A DNA stretch of 64,000 nt, taken from contig NZ_WIXO01000001.1 of the NCBI RefSeq assembly GCF_009709575.1, positions 3,474,001 to 3,538,000 of the forward strand, written 5' to 3'. A model generated the notes under the pieces. It did no database searches. It saw nothing but the letters and a program-made list of their open reading frames with translations, and was not told the origin of the DNA. This DNA is from Streptomyces taklimakanensis (GTDB taxonomy: Bacteria > Actinomycetota > Actinomycetes > Streptomycetales > Streptomycetaceae). The position numbers and the translations under genes were made by a program. This document shows positions 20,514 through 32,934 of this stretch, piece by piece (the stretch's first letter is position 1; each line of letters starts with the position of its first letter).

Positions 20514-20540
20514 CCGGCGGGGGCGCGAAGTCCCCGCCGG
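20514..20540 (-). terminator. Probable terminator of the fumarylacetoacetase gene
   Basis: A 9-bp GC stem (20514-20522/20532-20540) with a 9-nt loop lies 78 bp past the stop of the minus-strand fumarylacetoacetase gene and before the next gene. Confidence 0.45.
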
Positions 20541-20617
20541 CTCCACGGAACCGACACGTCCGCCGGGGGCCTCCCCGGACCGCCGGCCGGGGCCCCGACC
20601 GCTCGAAAGACCGGGAC

Positions 20618-21859
20618 CTACCGGTCCTCCGCGCCGCCGGCCGGGTGGACGCGACCGGAGACCTCGCCCAGACCGACGCGGCCGCCGTTCGGCCCCGGGG
20701 CCCAGGCGGTGATGACGACCTCGTCACCGTCCTCCAGGAAGGTCCGCTCGCCGTCGGGCAGGTCCAACGGGTCGCGCCCGGACCAGGTCAGTTCCAACAG
20801 GCAGCCGCGCTGGTGCGCCTGCGGACCGCTGACCGTGCCGGAGGCGAAGAGATCACCGGTGCGCAGCGAGGCTCCGTTGACCGTCATGTGGGCGAGCTGC
20901 TGGGCGGCCGTCCAGTACATGGCGGAGAACGGCGGCTCGGCGATGGTGTGACCGTTGAGGGAGACGGAGATCCGCAGGTCCAGTCCGCCGGGTTCGCCGC
21001 CGGCGGAGTCCTCCAGGTAGGGCAGTAGCGGGTGGGTGCGGGCCGGTGGGTCGGTGCGGGCGGCGTCGAGGGCGTCGAGCGGGGTGACCCAGGCGGAGAC
21101 GGAGGTCGCGAAGGACTTCCCCAGGAACGGGCCCAGCGGGACGTACTCCCACGCCTGGATGTCGCGCGCCGACCAGTCGTTGACGAGGCAGACGCCGAAG
21201 ACGTGCTCCCGGAAGGCGGACTGGGGCACCGGCTCGCCCAGGCGCGAGGGGGCGCCGACGACGAAGCCGACCTCGGCCTCGATGTCCAGACGGCGGGACG
21301 GTCCGAAGGTGGGGGCCGTCTCGTCGGGTGCCTTGCGCTGTCCCCGCGGGCGGACGACCGGGGTCCCGGAGACCACCACCGTGCCGGCACGGCCGTGGTA
21401 GCCGATCGGCAGGTGCTTCCAGTTGGGGGTGAGGGGCTCGCCGTTCGGCCGGAAGATCCGCCCGACGTTGGAGGCGTGGTGCTCGCTGGCGTAGAAGTCC
21501 ACGTAGTCGGCCGGCTCGAAGGGGAGGTGGAGGGTGACGTCCTCGAGCGGGACCAGGTACTGCCCGATGACGTCGGCGTGCTCGGGGGAGGTCAGCCAGG
21601 AGCGCAGCTCGGCGCGGACGGCCTGCCAGACCGGCCGTCCCGCCGCCATCAGGGGGTTGAGGCGGGGCTCCCGGAGCAGGTCGGCGTGGGGCGAGCCGAA
21701 GCTCTCCGCCGCCGATCCGGCGTCCAGCACGGACCGGCCGTACCGGACGCCGATCCGGGGCAGGTCGGGGTCGTCCTCGGTGGTGAAGACGCCGTAGGGA
21801 AGGTTGTCCGGGCCGAAGAGGTCGTCGTCGGGGAGGTCGAGCGGGGTCGCGTCGGACAT
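20618..21859 (-). CDS. fahA: Fumarylacetoacetase
   Basis: The protein has 413 residues, the usual family length. It hydrolyses fumarylacetoacetate to fumarate and acetoacetate, the last step of tyrosine and homogentisate breakdown. Metal and active-site segments are DFYASEHHASNVGR, EAEVGFVVG, NDWSARDIQAWEY and GKSFATSVSAWVTP. No other homogentisate-pathway gene is adjacent. The ATG at 21859 starts a short acidic leader before the FAH N-terminal domain. Confidence 0.93.
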   Translation of the reverse strand: MSDATPLDLPDDDLFGPDNLPYGVFTTEDDPDLPRIGVRYGRSVLDAGSAAESFGSPHADLLREPRLNPLMAAGRPVWQAVRAELRSWLTSPEHADVIGQYLVPLEDVTLHLPFEPADYVDFYASEHHASNVGRIFRPNGEPLTPNWKHLPIGYHGRAGTVVVSGTPVVRPRGQRKAPDETAPTFGPSRRLDIEAEVGFVVGAPSRLGEPVPQSAFREHVFGVCLVNDWSARDIQAWEYVPLGPFLGKSFATSVSAWVTPLDALDAARTDPPARTHPLLPYLEDSAGGEPGGLDLRISVSLNGHTIAEPPFSAMYWTAAQQLAHMTVNGASLRTGDLFASGTVSGPQAHQRGCLLELTWSGRDPLDLPDGERTFLEDGDEVVITAWAPGPNGGRVGLGEVSGRVHPAGGAEDR

Positions 21860-22112
21860 GGGTGGAATGCCTCGCCTTCGAGGTCGTCGCCGGTCAGGGC
21901 CGCGAACAGGCTACGCGGTGGTGATCTCGGGCAGAAGCCGTGGACACAGGGGTCGGGTACACCGGCACGCGGCGGCGGTGATCGATCCGGGACCGGCTAC
22001 GCTGCCAGGGATGATGATGGTGATAGCGGTCCCGCGGTACGGCGACGCACCGTGACGACCGCGACAGGCCGCGTGATCGTTCGCTGATCGTACGCAGACA
22101 GGAGTACCCCTC

Positions 22113-23123
22113 GTGACCGTCGTCGAGCCCTTCGGGCTGAGCGTGCGGGACCAGGCACTGGAAGCCGATGTAAAGGCGGGGTTGGCGGCTGTCGAGGAGG
22201 GCCTGGTCGAGGCCACCAAGAGTGGCGTGCCCTTCATAACGGAAGCCGCGCAACACCTGGTGCGGGCCGGCGGGAAGCGTTTCCGCCCGCTGCTGGTGAT
22301 GCTGGCGTCGCAGTTCGGCGACCCCCACGCCCCGGGCGTGGTCCCCTCGGCCGTGGTGGTGGAACTGACGCACCTGGCGACGCTCTACCACGACGACGTG
22401 ATGGACGAGGCGGCGGTGCGACGCGGGGTGCCCAGCGCGAACGTCCGCTGGGGCAACTCGGTGGCCGTCCTCACCGGCGACTTCCTCTTCGCGCAGGCCT
22501 CGCACATCCTGGCCGGCCTGGGGCCGGAGGCCGTCCGCGTCCAGGCCGAGGCGTTCGAGCGACTGGTGACCGGGCAGATCCTGGAGACGGCCGGGCCGCA
22601 GGAGGGCGACGATCCGATCACCCACTACCTCGATGTGATCGCCGGCAAGACCGGTTCGCTGATCGCGGTGGCCGGCCGCCTGGGGGCGATGATGTCGGGC
22701 GCGGACGAGAGGGTCGTGGACATCCTCACCCAGTACGGGGAGCGGATCGGCACCGCCTTCCAACTGGCGGACGACGTCCTGGACATCGCCAGCGACGCGC
22801 ACGAGTCCGGGAAGACGCCGGGCACGGACCTGCGGGAGGGCGTCGCGACGCTGCCGGTCCTCCACCTGCGGGCCCGCGCGGCACGGAGCGGCGCGCCGGA
22901 CGACCTGGCCCTGTGCGCGCTGCTGGACGGCGACCTGACCGACGACGTCCGTCACGCCGAGGCGCTGGCCGGGCTGCGCGCCCACCCGGCGCTGGACGAG
23001 GCACGCCGGGACACCGTCCGCTACGCGGACGAGGCCCGCGGGATCCTGGCGCCCCTGCCGGACTGTGCGGCCAAGGAGGCGCTCTCCTCCCTGTGCGACT
23101 CGGTGGTCCATCGGGCGGGTTGA
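22113..23123 (+). CDS. Polyprenyl diphosphate synthase
   Basis: The protein has 336 residues. It carries both aspartate-rich Mg2+/diphosphate motifs of trans-prenyltransferases, DDVMD (from residue 94) and DDVLD (from about 220), and GGKRFRPLL for substrate binding. It makes a long-chain prenyl diphosphate. Given the nearby menG, menJ and nuo genes, the menaquinone side chain is the likely use. Chain length cannot be read from the sequence. The GTG start has an AGGAG site. Confidence 0.88.
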   Translation: MTVVEPFGLSVRDQALEADVKAGLAAVEEGLVEATKSGVPFITEAAQHLVRAGGKRFRPLLVMLASQFGDPHAPGVVPSAVVVELTHLATLYHDDVMDEAAVRRGVPSANVRWGNSVAVLTGDFLFAQASHILAGLGPEAVRVQAEAFERLVTGQILETAGPQEGDDPITHYLDVIAGKTGSLIAVAGRLGAMMSGADERVVDILTQYGERIGTAFQLADDVLDIASDAHESGKTPGTDLREGVATLPVLHLRARAARSGAPDDLALCALLDGDLTDDVRHAEALAGLRAHPALDEARRDTVRYADEARGILAPLPDCAAKEALSSLCDSVVHRAG

Positions 23124-23459
23124 CCGACGGTCCCCCGCCCCGTTCCGCTCGGGTGGCACCCGCCCGTCCCCCTTCCCGATCGACCGCCCTTCCGGGTGCC
23201 CTCCCGAGGCTCCCTCCGGGGCTTCCCCCACTTTCGGCGGGTCGGCCCGGCCGAGGTCGGGTTGGCAGGAGGAGACCGACAACGCGCCGTCATCCTGCGG
23301 TAGTACGCCGACCTGGCCCCGTCGTCTGACGACCTGTCCGGAGCAATTTGGTGTGATTGGGAGCGTCACCCCGCTCCGAACCGGGTGAGAATGGCGGCGA
23401 GGGGTGGACGAGTGCGATATACGGACGAAGCGCCGCCGATCACGGAGGTACACGCACAG
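23124..23459. other. Intergenic region without a recognised gene
   Basis: These 336 bp lie between the polyprenyl synthase gene and the LolA-like gene. No frame looks coding, and no strong hairpin was seen after the synthase gene. The promoter of the LolA-like gene should be here but no clear -35/-10 pair stands out. Confidence 0.4.
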
Positions 23460-24725
23460 ATGGCACAGAACCGACCGATGAAGAGGGCGCTGCGGTACGC
23501 CGTGCCGGCCACCGTGGCCGGGGCGGCGATCGCGACCGTCGGCCTCGTACCGGCCCTGGCCACTTCCGGTGGCGGCCCCGACCTACCGAAGATCACCGCC
23601 GAGGAGTTGATAACGAGAATCGCCTCCTCGGAGACCGAGAGCCTCTCCGGCACGGTGAAGATCACCACCGACCTGGGGCTGCCCGCCCTGCCCGGCGCGG
23701 GCTCGTTCGACGCCGGCCGCCACGGCGGGAGTGGCGGCGAGGGCGGGACGGAGGGCGCCGACCCGCAGGCCAAGCTCATGGAGCTGGCCTCCGGCACCCA
23801 CATCCTGCGCGTCGCCGTCGACGGTCCGGACCGGCAGCGTCTCTCCGTCGTCGAGGAGGCCGCCGAGTACAGCCTCGTCCACAACGGGAAGGACGTGTGG
23901 GCGTACGACAGCGCCGCCAACGCCGTCCACCACACCGTCCTGCCCGAGGTGCCCGAGGGCGCCGCCGCGCCGGAGGAGTCTCCCGGCGGGCTGGAGAAGA
24001 TCACTCCGCGAAAGGCCGCCCAGGAGGTCCTCAAGGCGGTCGACGACACCACCTCGGTCACCGTCGACGGCACGGCGAAGGTCGCCGGGCAGGACGCCTA
24101 CCAGCTGCTCATCCGGCCCCGGCAGTCGGACAGCACGGTCGGATCGGTGCGGATCGCGGTGGACGCGGACAGCGGTGTGCCGCTGAAGTTCACCCTCACC
24201 CCCCGGGACGGCGGCAAGGCCGTGGTCGACGTGGGCTTCACCGAGGTGGACTTCGCCAAGCCGGCCGCGGACACCTTCGAGTTCACCCCGCCCAAGGGGG
24301 CCGAGGTCACCGAGGAGCGGCCGACCGGTGCGGGGGACGTCTCCCGGCGGGAACCCCACGACGGTGGGGAGCGGAACGCGAACCAGGGCCTGCCGTCCGG
24401 TCTGGAGGTCATCGGCCGGGGCTGGGACACGGTCGCCGAGATCCGGCTGCCCGGTGGCGGACGGGCGGACCTCGCGAAGGGGCCGAACGACCCGAAGGAC
24501 GCGGGGACGCCCGAGGCGGAGAAGCTCCTCGACGGCTTCACCGACGAGGTCACCGGGGACTTCGGCACCGGTCGGGTCTTCACCACCCGTCTCGTCAACG
24601 CGCTGATCACCGACGACGGCACCGTGTACGTCGGCGCCGTCACCAAGGAGGGCCTGGTCAAGGCGGCGGACGCCGCCGAGAAGGCCGGCCGGAGCGACAC
24701 CGGGGACGGTTCGACCGGGCGGTAA
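23460..24725 (+). CDS. LolA/RseB-like exported protein
   Basis: The protein has 421 residues. I took the ATG at 23460 because a GGAGG site precedes it and an N-terminal signal or anchor helix follows directly; the frame is open from 23385. The mature part resembles the LolA/LppX/RseB fold (outer-membrane lipoprotein carrier-like, sigma-factor regulatory family), with segments such as LMELASGTHILRVAVDGPDRQRL. It probably binds lipid or senses envelope state outside the membrane. It sits directly before an ABC exporter pair, which may hand over or remove its ligand. The Lys/Glu/Ala-rich C-terminus ends in a charged tail. Confidence 0.7.
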   Translation: MAQNRPMKRALRYAVPATVAGAAIATVGLVPALATSGGGPDLPKITAEELITRIASSETESLSGTVKITTDLGLPALPGAGSFDAGRHGGSGGEGGTEGADPQAKLMELASGTHILRVAVDGPDRQRLSVVEEAAEYSLVHNGKDVWAYDSAANAVHHTVLPEVPEGAAAPEESPGGLEKITPRKAAQEVLKAVDDTTSVTVDGTAKVAGQDAYQLLIRPRQSDSTVGSVRIAVDADSGVPLKFTLTPRDGGKAVVDVGFTEVDFAKPAADTFEFTPPKGAEVTEERPTGAGDVSRREPHDGGERNANQGLPSGLEVIGRGWDTVAEIRLPGGGRADLAKGPNDPKDAGTPEAEKLLDGFTDEVTGDFGTGRVFTTRLVNALITDDGTVYVGAVTKEGLVKAADAAEKAGRSDTGDGSTGR

Positions 24726-24827
24726 CGCCGACACCCGGTCCCCGCGTCCCGCCCCACCGCCGGGGCGGGGCGCGGAAGCCGGTGCGGGGCCGCCGCGTCG
24801 GACCGTCCGTTCGATCTCGGGAGCACC

Positions 24828-25787
24828 ATGCAGCCACCGTCCGTACCGGACACGGTCGTCGAGGTCCGCGGGCTCACCAAGCGGTACCGCGGTGGGCAGC
24901 TCGCCGTGGACGGGCTCGACCTGGACGTGCCGCGCGGTAGTGTCTTCGGCTTCCTGGGGCCCAACGGATCGGGCAAGACGACCACGATCCGGATGCTGCT
25001 CGGACTGATCGAGCCGAGCGCCGGCAGCGCACGGCTGCTGGGGGAGTCGATGCCGGCCGCCGCCCGCGAGGTGTTGCCGAGGGTGGGGGCGTTGATCGAG
25101 GGCCCGGCCCTGTACGGCTTCCTCTCCGGGCGGGACAACCTGCTGCGCTTCGACGCGGCCGACCCGACGGCCGATCCCCAAACCCGTGCCGCGAGGGTGG
25201 GGGAGGCGCTGGAGCGGGTGGGGCTGACGGCTGCCGCACGCAGGAAGGCACGGACCTACTCGTTGGGCATGAAGCAGCGCCTCGGCTTGGCGGCGGCGCT
25301 GCTGCGGCCGCGCGACCTGCTGGTCCTGGACGAACCGACCAACGGGCTGGACCCCCAGGGGATGCGTGAGATCCGCTCTCTGGTGCGGGAGCTCTCGGAC
25401 GACGGCACCACGGTCTTCCTCTCCTCCCATCTGCTGGACGAGATCGAACAGGTCTGTACGCACGCGGCGGTGATGTCCCGGGGGCGGCTGCTGGCGCAGG
25501 GGGCGGTGGACGAGTTGGTGGCGGGCGCCCGGGGCCGGCTGGTGGTCACCACCGCGGACACCGGGAACGCCGCCCGCGTTCTGCGGGAGCACGGTGTGAC
25601 CGGTCTGACCGTCGTCGGGGACCGCGTCACCGGCGAACTGCCGGCGGCCGAGGCTCCCGACCCGGCCGACCTCAACGCGGCTCTGGTGCGGTCGGGGGTC
25701 CGGGTGAGGGCCTTCGGCACCGAGCACGGATCGCTGGAGGACGTCTTCGTGGCACTGACCGGGGAGGGCTTCGATGTCGCGGGTTGA
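24828..25787 (+). CDS. ABC transporter ATP-binding protein
   Basis: The protein has 319 residues. Walker A is GPNGSGKTTT (about residues 44-53), the signature is YSLGMKQR (about 144) and Walker B is LLVLDEPTNGLD (about 164-175). This is the DrrA/NatA-type ATPase of exporters. The last 100 residues are the extended C-terminal domain of this group. It overlaps the permease gene by 14 bp. The substrate is unknown. Confidence 0.9.
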   Translation: MQPPSVPDTVVEVRGLTKRYRGGQLAVDGLDLDVPRGSVFGFLGPNGSGKTTTIRMLLGLIEPSAGSARLLGESMPAAAREVLPRVGALIEGPALYGFLSGRDNLLRFDAADPTADPQTRAARVGEALERVGLTAAARRKARTYSLGMKQRLGLAAALLRPRDLLVLDEPTNGLDPQGMREIRSLVRELSDDGTTVFLSSHLLDEIEQVCTHAAVMSRGRLLAQGAVDELVAGARGRLVVTTADTGNAARVLREHGVTGLTVVGDRVTGELPAAEAPDPADLNAALVRSGVRVRAFGTEHGSLEDVFVALTGEGFDVAG

Positions 25788-26694
25788 GCCGGCGCGGACC
25801 GAACCGGCGCGGGCCGAACCGGAACGGGGCCACGCCCCGACGGCGCGGCGTCCCGGCCCGCTGTGGACCTTCGGGCTGTTCCGCAGCGAGTTGGTCGTGA
25901 CCTTCCGCCGGTGGCGGACCCTGGTGTTGCTGGCCGTGTTGGCGGCCGTCCCGCCGCTGGTCGGCACCGCGGTCAGGATCGAGACCGGGGACGGCGGTGC
26001 CGACGGAGGCGGTGGAGGCGGTGGGCCTGCGTTCATCAACCAGATCACCAACAACGGTCTGTTCCTGGTCTTCACCGCGCTCGCCGTCACCCTGCCGTTC
26101 TTCCTCCCCATGGCGGTCGGCGTCGTGGCGGGGGACTCGATCGCGGGAGAGGCGGGCACGGGCACCCTGCGCTATCTGCTGGTCGCCCCCGCCGGACGCA
26201 CCCGGCTGCTGCTGGCCAAGTTCACCGCCGTCTGGGCCTTCTGTCTGGCGGCGACCCTGACCGTGGCGGCTTCCGCGCTGGCCACCGGCGCGCTCCTCTT
26301 CCCCCTCGGGGAGGTGACCCTGCTGTCGGGGACGACCGTTCCCCTCACGGAGGGCCTGCTGAGGGCCTTGGCCATAGCGGTTGTCGTGGCGGCCTCACTG
26401 ATCGGGGTGGCGGCACTGGGGCTGTTCCTCTCCACCCTCACCGACAGTGGTGTCGCCGCCATGGCGGCGACCGTCGGCCTGCTGATCACCGTGCAGATCG
26501 TCGGCGCGATCCCACAGCTGGACGCCGTTCACCCCTATCTCTTCCCCCACCACTGGATGTCCTTCGCCGACCTCCTCCGCGATCCCGTCTACTGGGAGGA
26601 CCTGCTCGACAACCTGACCCTCCAGGGGCTGTACGCGGCCGTCTTCGGCTCGGCCGCCTGGGCGCGCCTCACTCACCGGGACATGACCGTCTGA
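25774..26694 (+). CDS. ABC transporter permease
   Basis: The protein has 306 residues and about six membrane helices. An N-terminal cytoplasmic segment holds short repeats of (E)PAR. The arrangement is that of ABC-2 type permeases: first helix, a Gly-rich loop, then GDSIAGEAGTGTLRYLLVAP, which is a conserved cytoplasmic segment of the family. It would form the membrane channel for the ATPase encoded just upstream. Confidence 0.88.
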   Translation: MSRVEPARTEPARAEPERGHAPTARRPGPLWTFGLFRSELVVTFRRWRTLVLLAVLAAVPPLVGTAVRIETGDGGADGGGGGGGPAFINQITNNGLFLVFTALAVTLPFFLPMAVGVVAGDSIAGEAGTGTLRYLLVAPAGRTRLLLAKFTAVWAFCLAATLTVAASALATGALLFPLGEVTLLSGTTVPLTEGLLRALAIAVVVAASLIGVAALGLFLSTLTDSGVAAMAATVGLLITVQIVGAIPQLDAVHPYLFPHHWMSFADLLRDPVYWEDLLDNLTLQGLYAAVFGSAAWARLTHRDMTV

Positions 26695-26709
26695 GCGTCC
26701 CGGTCCGCT

Positions 26710-26736
26710 TCCCGGGCCCGCCTCCCCGACCCGGGA
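26710..26736. terminator. Possible bidirectional terminator
   Basis: A 7-bp stem, TCCCGGG/CCCGGGA, with a 13-nt loop lies between the convergent ABC permease and aminopeptidase genes. It is short, so its strength is uncertain. Confidence 0.4.
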
Positions 26737-26803
26737 GGGCTCCCTCGCGCCCCGGGCGACGCGCGCTCGCCGTGAGGGGGGGAGCGGACCGGACCCGGGC
26801 GGG

Positions 26804-29394
<2,591 letters not shown>

Positions 29395-29631
29395 CGTTCC
29401 TCCTCCGTGTGATGGCCGACCGGCACAGGCCAACCAGACGAAGGTAACGCCGCGCACCCCGGTTGTCATTTCCGTTCCCGCGATACGGTGCTTACACGTG
29501 GTGTCACCGACCGTACGCGTGGCGCGCCCCCGCCGAACGCCCCCGCGCTCCGGCCCGGACACGGCCGGGGGCCGGCCCCGCCGCTGCGGAACCGGCCCCG
29601 GGAAACGCGGGTCTCGCGGAGGAGCGGGCCG

Positions 29632-30723
29632 TCAGCCCACCACCGTCCAGGTGTCCTTGCCCGCCAGGAGGGTGGAGAGGTCGCCCTTGCCCTGCTGGAC
29701 GACGGCCTTCTCCAACTGCTCGGCCATCAGCGTGTCGTAGACCGGACGGCGCACGTCGCGCAGCACACCGATGGGCGTGTGGTGCAGGGTGTCGGCGTCG
29801 GCGAGCCGGGAGAGGGCGAACGCCGTCGTCGGGGACTCGGCGTGGGCGTCGTGCACCAGCACGCCCTCGGTGCCCTCCACCGTGACGTCGACGACCTTCA
29901 GGTCGCCGGTGGCCGGGTCGCGGACGACGCCCTTGGAGCCCAGGCCGTCCTCCGCCGGAACGCCGAAGCGGATGGGCTGCCCGTGCTCCAGCCGGATCAC
30001 CGCCTCCAGCGCCTGCTCCTTGTCCTTCAACGCCTCGAACGCGCCGTCGTTGAAGATGTTGCAGTTCTGGTAGATCTCCACCAACGCGGTGCCCGGGTGG
30101 GCGGCGGCGGCGCGCAGCACGCCGGTGAGGTGCTTGCGGTCGGAGTCCACCGTACGGGCCACGAAGGACGCCTCCGCGCCGATCGCCAGCGAGACCGGGT
30201 TGAAGGGCGCGTCCAGCGATCCCATCGGCGTCGACTTGGTGATCTTGCCGACCTCGGAGGTGGGGGAGTACTGGCCCTTGGTGAGCCCGTAGATCCGGTT
30301 GTTGAACAGCAGGATCTTCAGGTTCACGTTCCGGCGCAGCGCGTGGATGAGGTGGTTGCCGCCGATGGACAGCGCGTCGCCGTCACCGGTGACCACCCAC
30401 ACCGACAGGTCGGTCCGGGAGGTGGCCAGACCGGTGGCGATGGCGGGCGCGCGGCCGTGGATGGAGTGCATCCCGTAGGTGTTCATGTAGTACGGGAAGC
30501 GCGATGAGCAGCCGATGCCGGAGACGAAGACGATGTTCTCCTTCGCCAGCCCCAGCTCGGGCATGAAGCCCTGGACGGCGGCCAGGACGGCGTAGTCGCC
30601 GCAGCCGGGGCACCAGCGGACCTCCTGGTCGGACTTGAAGTCCTTCATGGTCTGCTTGCCTTCGGCCTTGGGGACCAGGGAGAGCGCCTCGAAGGTGGGC
30701 GCCTCCGCCGTGGTCTCAGCCAT
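29632..30723 (-). CDS. korB: 2-oxoacid:ferredoxin oxidoreductase, beta subunit
   Basis: The protein has 363 residues. It carries the iron-sulfur/TPP-region motif WCPGCGDYAVL near the N-terminus and the TPP-binding segment GDGDALSIGGNHLIH. With KorA it oxidises 2-oxoglutarate (or a related 2-oxoacid) with CoA and reduces ferredoxin. It overlaps korA by 8 bp. A weak 8-bp hairpin (29568-29575/29592-29599) lies downstream. Substrate preference is inferred from family resemblance. Confidence 0.92.
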   Translation of the reverse strand: MAETTAEAPTFEALSLVPKAEGKQTMKDFKSDQEVRWCPGCGDYAVLAAVQGFMPELGLAKENIVFVSGIGCSSRFPYYMNTYGMHSIHGRAPAIATGLATSRTDLSVWVVTGDGDALSIGGNHLIHALRRNVNLKILLFNNRIYGLTKGQYSPTSEVGKITKSTPMGSLDAPFNPVSLAIGAEASFVARTVDSDRKHLTGVLRAAAAHPGTALVEIYQNCNIFNDGAFEALKDKEQALEAVIRLEHGQPIRFGVPAEDGLGSKGVVRDPATGDLKVVDVTVEGTEGVLVHDAHAESPTTAFALSRLADADTLHHTPIGVLRDVRRPVYDTLMAEQLEKAVVQQGKGDLSTLLAGKDTWTVVG

Positions 30724-32626
30724 CGATGGCCTCCTTCAGAACGGTGGCGAGTTGCTCGGCCTTGAACGGCAGTCCTCGGACCTGGGTGTACGACCGGGCG
30801 TCGACCAGGTACTTCGCGCGCAGCAGGGTGGCCAACTGCCCGAGGTTCATCTCGGGCACGACCACCTTGTCGTAGCGCCCCAGTACCTCGCCGAGGTTGG
30901 CGGGGAAGGGGTTGATGTGGCGCAGGTGGGTCTGGGCGACCTTCTCCCCGGCGGCGCGCAGCCGGCGCACCGCGGCGGCGATGGGCCCGTAGGTGGAGCC
31001 CCAGCCCAGCACCAGCAGCCGCGCGTCGCCGGTGGGGTCGTCGACGACGGCGTCCGGCACCTCGATGCCGTCCACCTTCGCCTGGCGGGTGCGGACCATG
31101 AAGTCGTGGTTGTCCGGGGAGTAGGAGATGTTGCCCGTGCCGTCCTGCTTCTCGATGCCGCCGATGCGGTGCTCCAGGCCCGGCGTGCCCGGCACGGCCC
31201 AGGGGCGGGCCAGGGTCTCCGGGTCGCGCTTGTACGGCCAGAAGACCTCGGTGCCGTCCTCGGTGGTGTGGTTCGGGCCGCCCGCGAACCGCACCCGCAG
31301 GTCGGGCAGCTCGTCGATCTCCGGGATCCGCCACGGCTCGGAACCGTTGGCCAGGTAACCGTCGGAGAGCAGGAAGACCGGCGTCCGGTACGTCAGCGCG
31401 ATCCGGGCCGCGTCCAGCGCGGCGTCGAAGCAGTCGCCCGGGGTGGCCGGGGCGACGACCGGCACCGGGGCCTCGCCGTTGCGCCCGTACATCGCCTGGA
31501 GCAGGTCCGCCTGCTCGGTCTTGGTGGGCAGACCGGTGGAGGGGCCGCCGCGCTGGATGTCCACGACCAGCAGCGGCAGCTCCAGGGAGACCGCCAGGCC
31601 GATCGTCTCCGACTTCAGCGCCACTCCCGGGCCGGAGGTGGTGGTCACCGCGAGCGCGCCGCCGAAGGCGGCGCCCAGCGCGGCGCCGATGCCCGCGATC
31701 TCGTCCTCGGCCTGGAAGGTGCGCACGCCGAAGTTCTTGTGGCGGCTCAGCTCGTGCAGGATGTCCGAGGCCGGGGTGATCGGGTACGAGCCCAGGTACA
31801 GCGGGAGATCCGCCTGCCGGGACGCGGCGATCAACCCGTAGGACAGCGCCAGGTTGCCGGAGATGTTGCGGTAGGTGCCCGGCGGGAAGGCCGCCGACGC
31901 CGGGGCGACCTCGTAGGAGACGGCGAAGTCCTCGGTGGTCTCGCCGAAGTTCCAGCCCGCCCGGAAGGCGGTGACGTTCGCCTCGGCCACCTCGGGCTTC
32001 CTGGCGAACTTCTTGCGCAGGAAGGACTCGGTGCCCTCGGTGGGCCGGTGGTACATCCAGCTCAGCAGGCCCAGCGCGAACATGTTCTTCGCGCGCTCGG
32101 CGTCCCGCCTGGCCAGACCGGACTCCTTGAGCGCCTCGATCGTCAGCGTCGTCAACGGCACCGGGTGGACGCGGTACCCCTCCAGGGAGCCGTCCTCCAG
32201 GGGGTTGGCGGCGTACCCGACCTTGGCCATCGCCCGCTTGGAGAACTCGTCGGTGTTGACGATGATCTCCGCGCCCCGCGGCAGGTCCGGCAGGTTCGCC
32301 TTCAGGGCGGCCGGGTTCATCGCCACCAGCACGTCGGGGGCGTCACCGGGGGTGAGGATGTCGTGGTCGGCGAAGTGCAGCTGGAACGACGACACGCCCG
32401 GCAGCGTCCCGGCGGGGGCCCGGATCTCGGCGGGGAAGTTGGGCAGCGTGGAGAGGTCGTTGCCGAAGGACGCCGTCTCCGAGGTGAACCGGTCACCGGT
32501 CAACTGCATACCGTCGCCGGAGTCGCCGGCGAACCGGATGACGACCCGCTCCAGGCGCCTGACCTCCTTGGTCGGTGATCCGGGCGAGCGTTGCTGATCG
32601 GCTGCGTTGCTGACCTGGCTGGTCAC
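30716..32626 (-). CDS. korA: 2-oxoacid:ferredoxin oxidoreductase, alpha subunit fused to gamma domain
   Basis: The protein has 636 residues. The first 190 or so are the gamma (CoA-region) domain, beginning RVVIRFAGDSGDGMQLTG. The rest is the alpha/TPP domain, with YLGSYPITPASDILHELS and FQAEDEIAGIGAALGAAFGG. This two-subunit, oxygen-tolerant layout is typical of actinobacteria. The GTG start has a GGAGG site 9 bp upstream. The gene is the third unit upstream of a partial complex I operon, and reduced ferredoxin is a possible link between them. Confidence 0.92.
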   Translation of the reverse strand: MTSQVSNAADQQRSPGSPTKEVRRLERVVIRFAGDSGDGMQLTGDRFTSETASFGNDLSTLPNFPAEIRAPAGTLPGVSSFQLHFADHDILTPGDAPDVLVAMNPAALKANLPDLPRGAEIIVNTDEFSKRAMAKVGYAANPLEDGSLEGYRVHPVPLTTLTIEALKESGLARRDAERAKNMFALGLLSWMYHRPTEGTESFLRKKFARKPEVAEANVTAFRAGWNFGETTEDFAVSYEVAPASAAFPPGTYRNISGNLALSYGLIAASRQADLPLYLGSYPITPASDILHELSRHKNFGVRTFQAEDEIAGIGAALGAAFGGALAVTTTSGPGVALKSETIGLAVSLELPLLVVDIQRGGPSTGLPTKTEQADLLQAMYGRNGEAPVPVVAPATPGDCFDAALDAARIALTYRTPVFLLSDGYLANGSEPWRIPEIDELPDLRVRFAGGPNHTTEDGTEVFWPYKRDPETLARPWAVPGTPGLEHRIGGIEKQDGTGNISYSPDNHDFMVRTRQAKVDGIEVPDAVVDDPTGDARLLVLGWGSTYGPIAAAVRRLRAAGEKVAQTHLRHINPFPANLGEVLGRYDKVVVPEMNLGQLATLLRAKYLVDARSYTQVRGLPFKAEQLATVLKEAIDG

Positions 32627-32934
32627 GGGACAGGACCTCCTCGGGGCGGCGGCTCGCCGGCCATCGTACGTCGGTAAGGGTGCCCTTCCTGGAGAGCAGC
32701 CACATGATGGACGGCCGTATGAGACGACGTTCGGTGGCGCCCGCGTATTCCGACCACCGCCTCAAGCCCGTCCGGAGTCCCCGGACCCGGCGGCGTCCGG
32801 GGGGCACCGAGAGGCGACGCCGGACGGCCGGGACGCCTCCGCCCCAGGTGAGGGCGGGCGCGTCGGACACTACGGCGGTCCGGTGGCGGCTCGGTAGTGG
32901 CTCGGTGGTGGCTCGGCACGCCGGGACCGGAGGC
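32627..32934. other. Intergenic region upstream of korA, no gene seen
   Basis: These 308 bp separate korA from the response regulator gene, both on the minus strand. A minus-strand TACGAT (32663-32668) could be the korA -10 box. A 6-bp hairpin (32770-32775/32781-32786) might end the regulator transcript. Imperfect GGCTCGGT repeats lie at about 32885-32915. No coding frame is convincing. Confidence 0.4.
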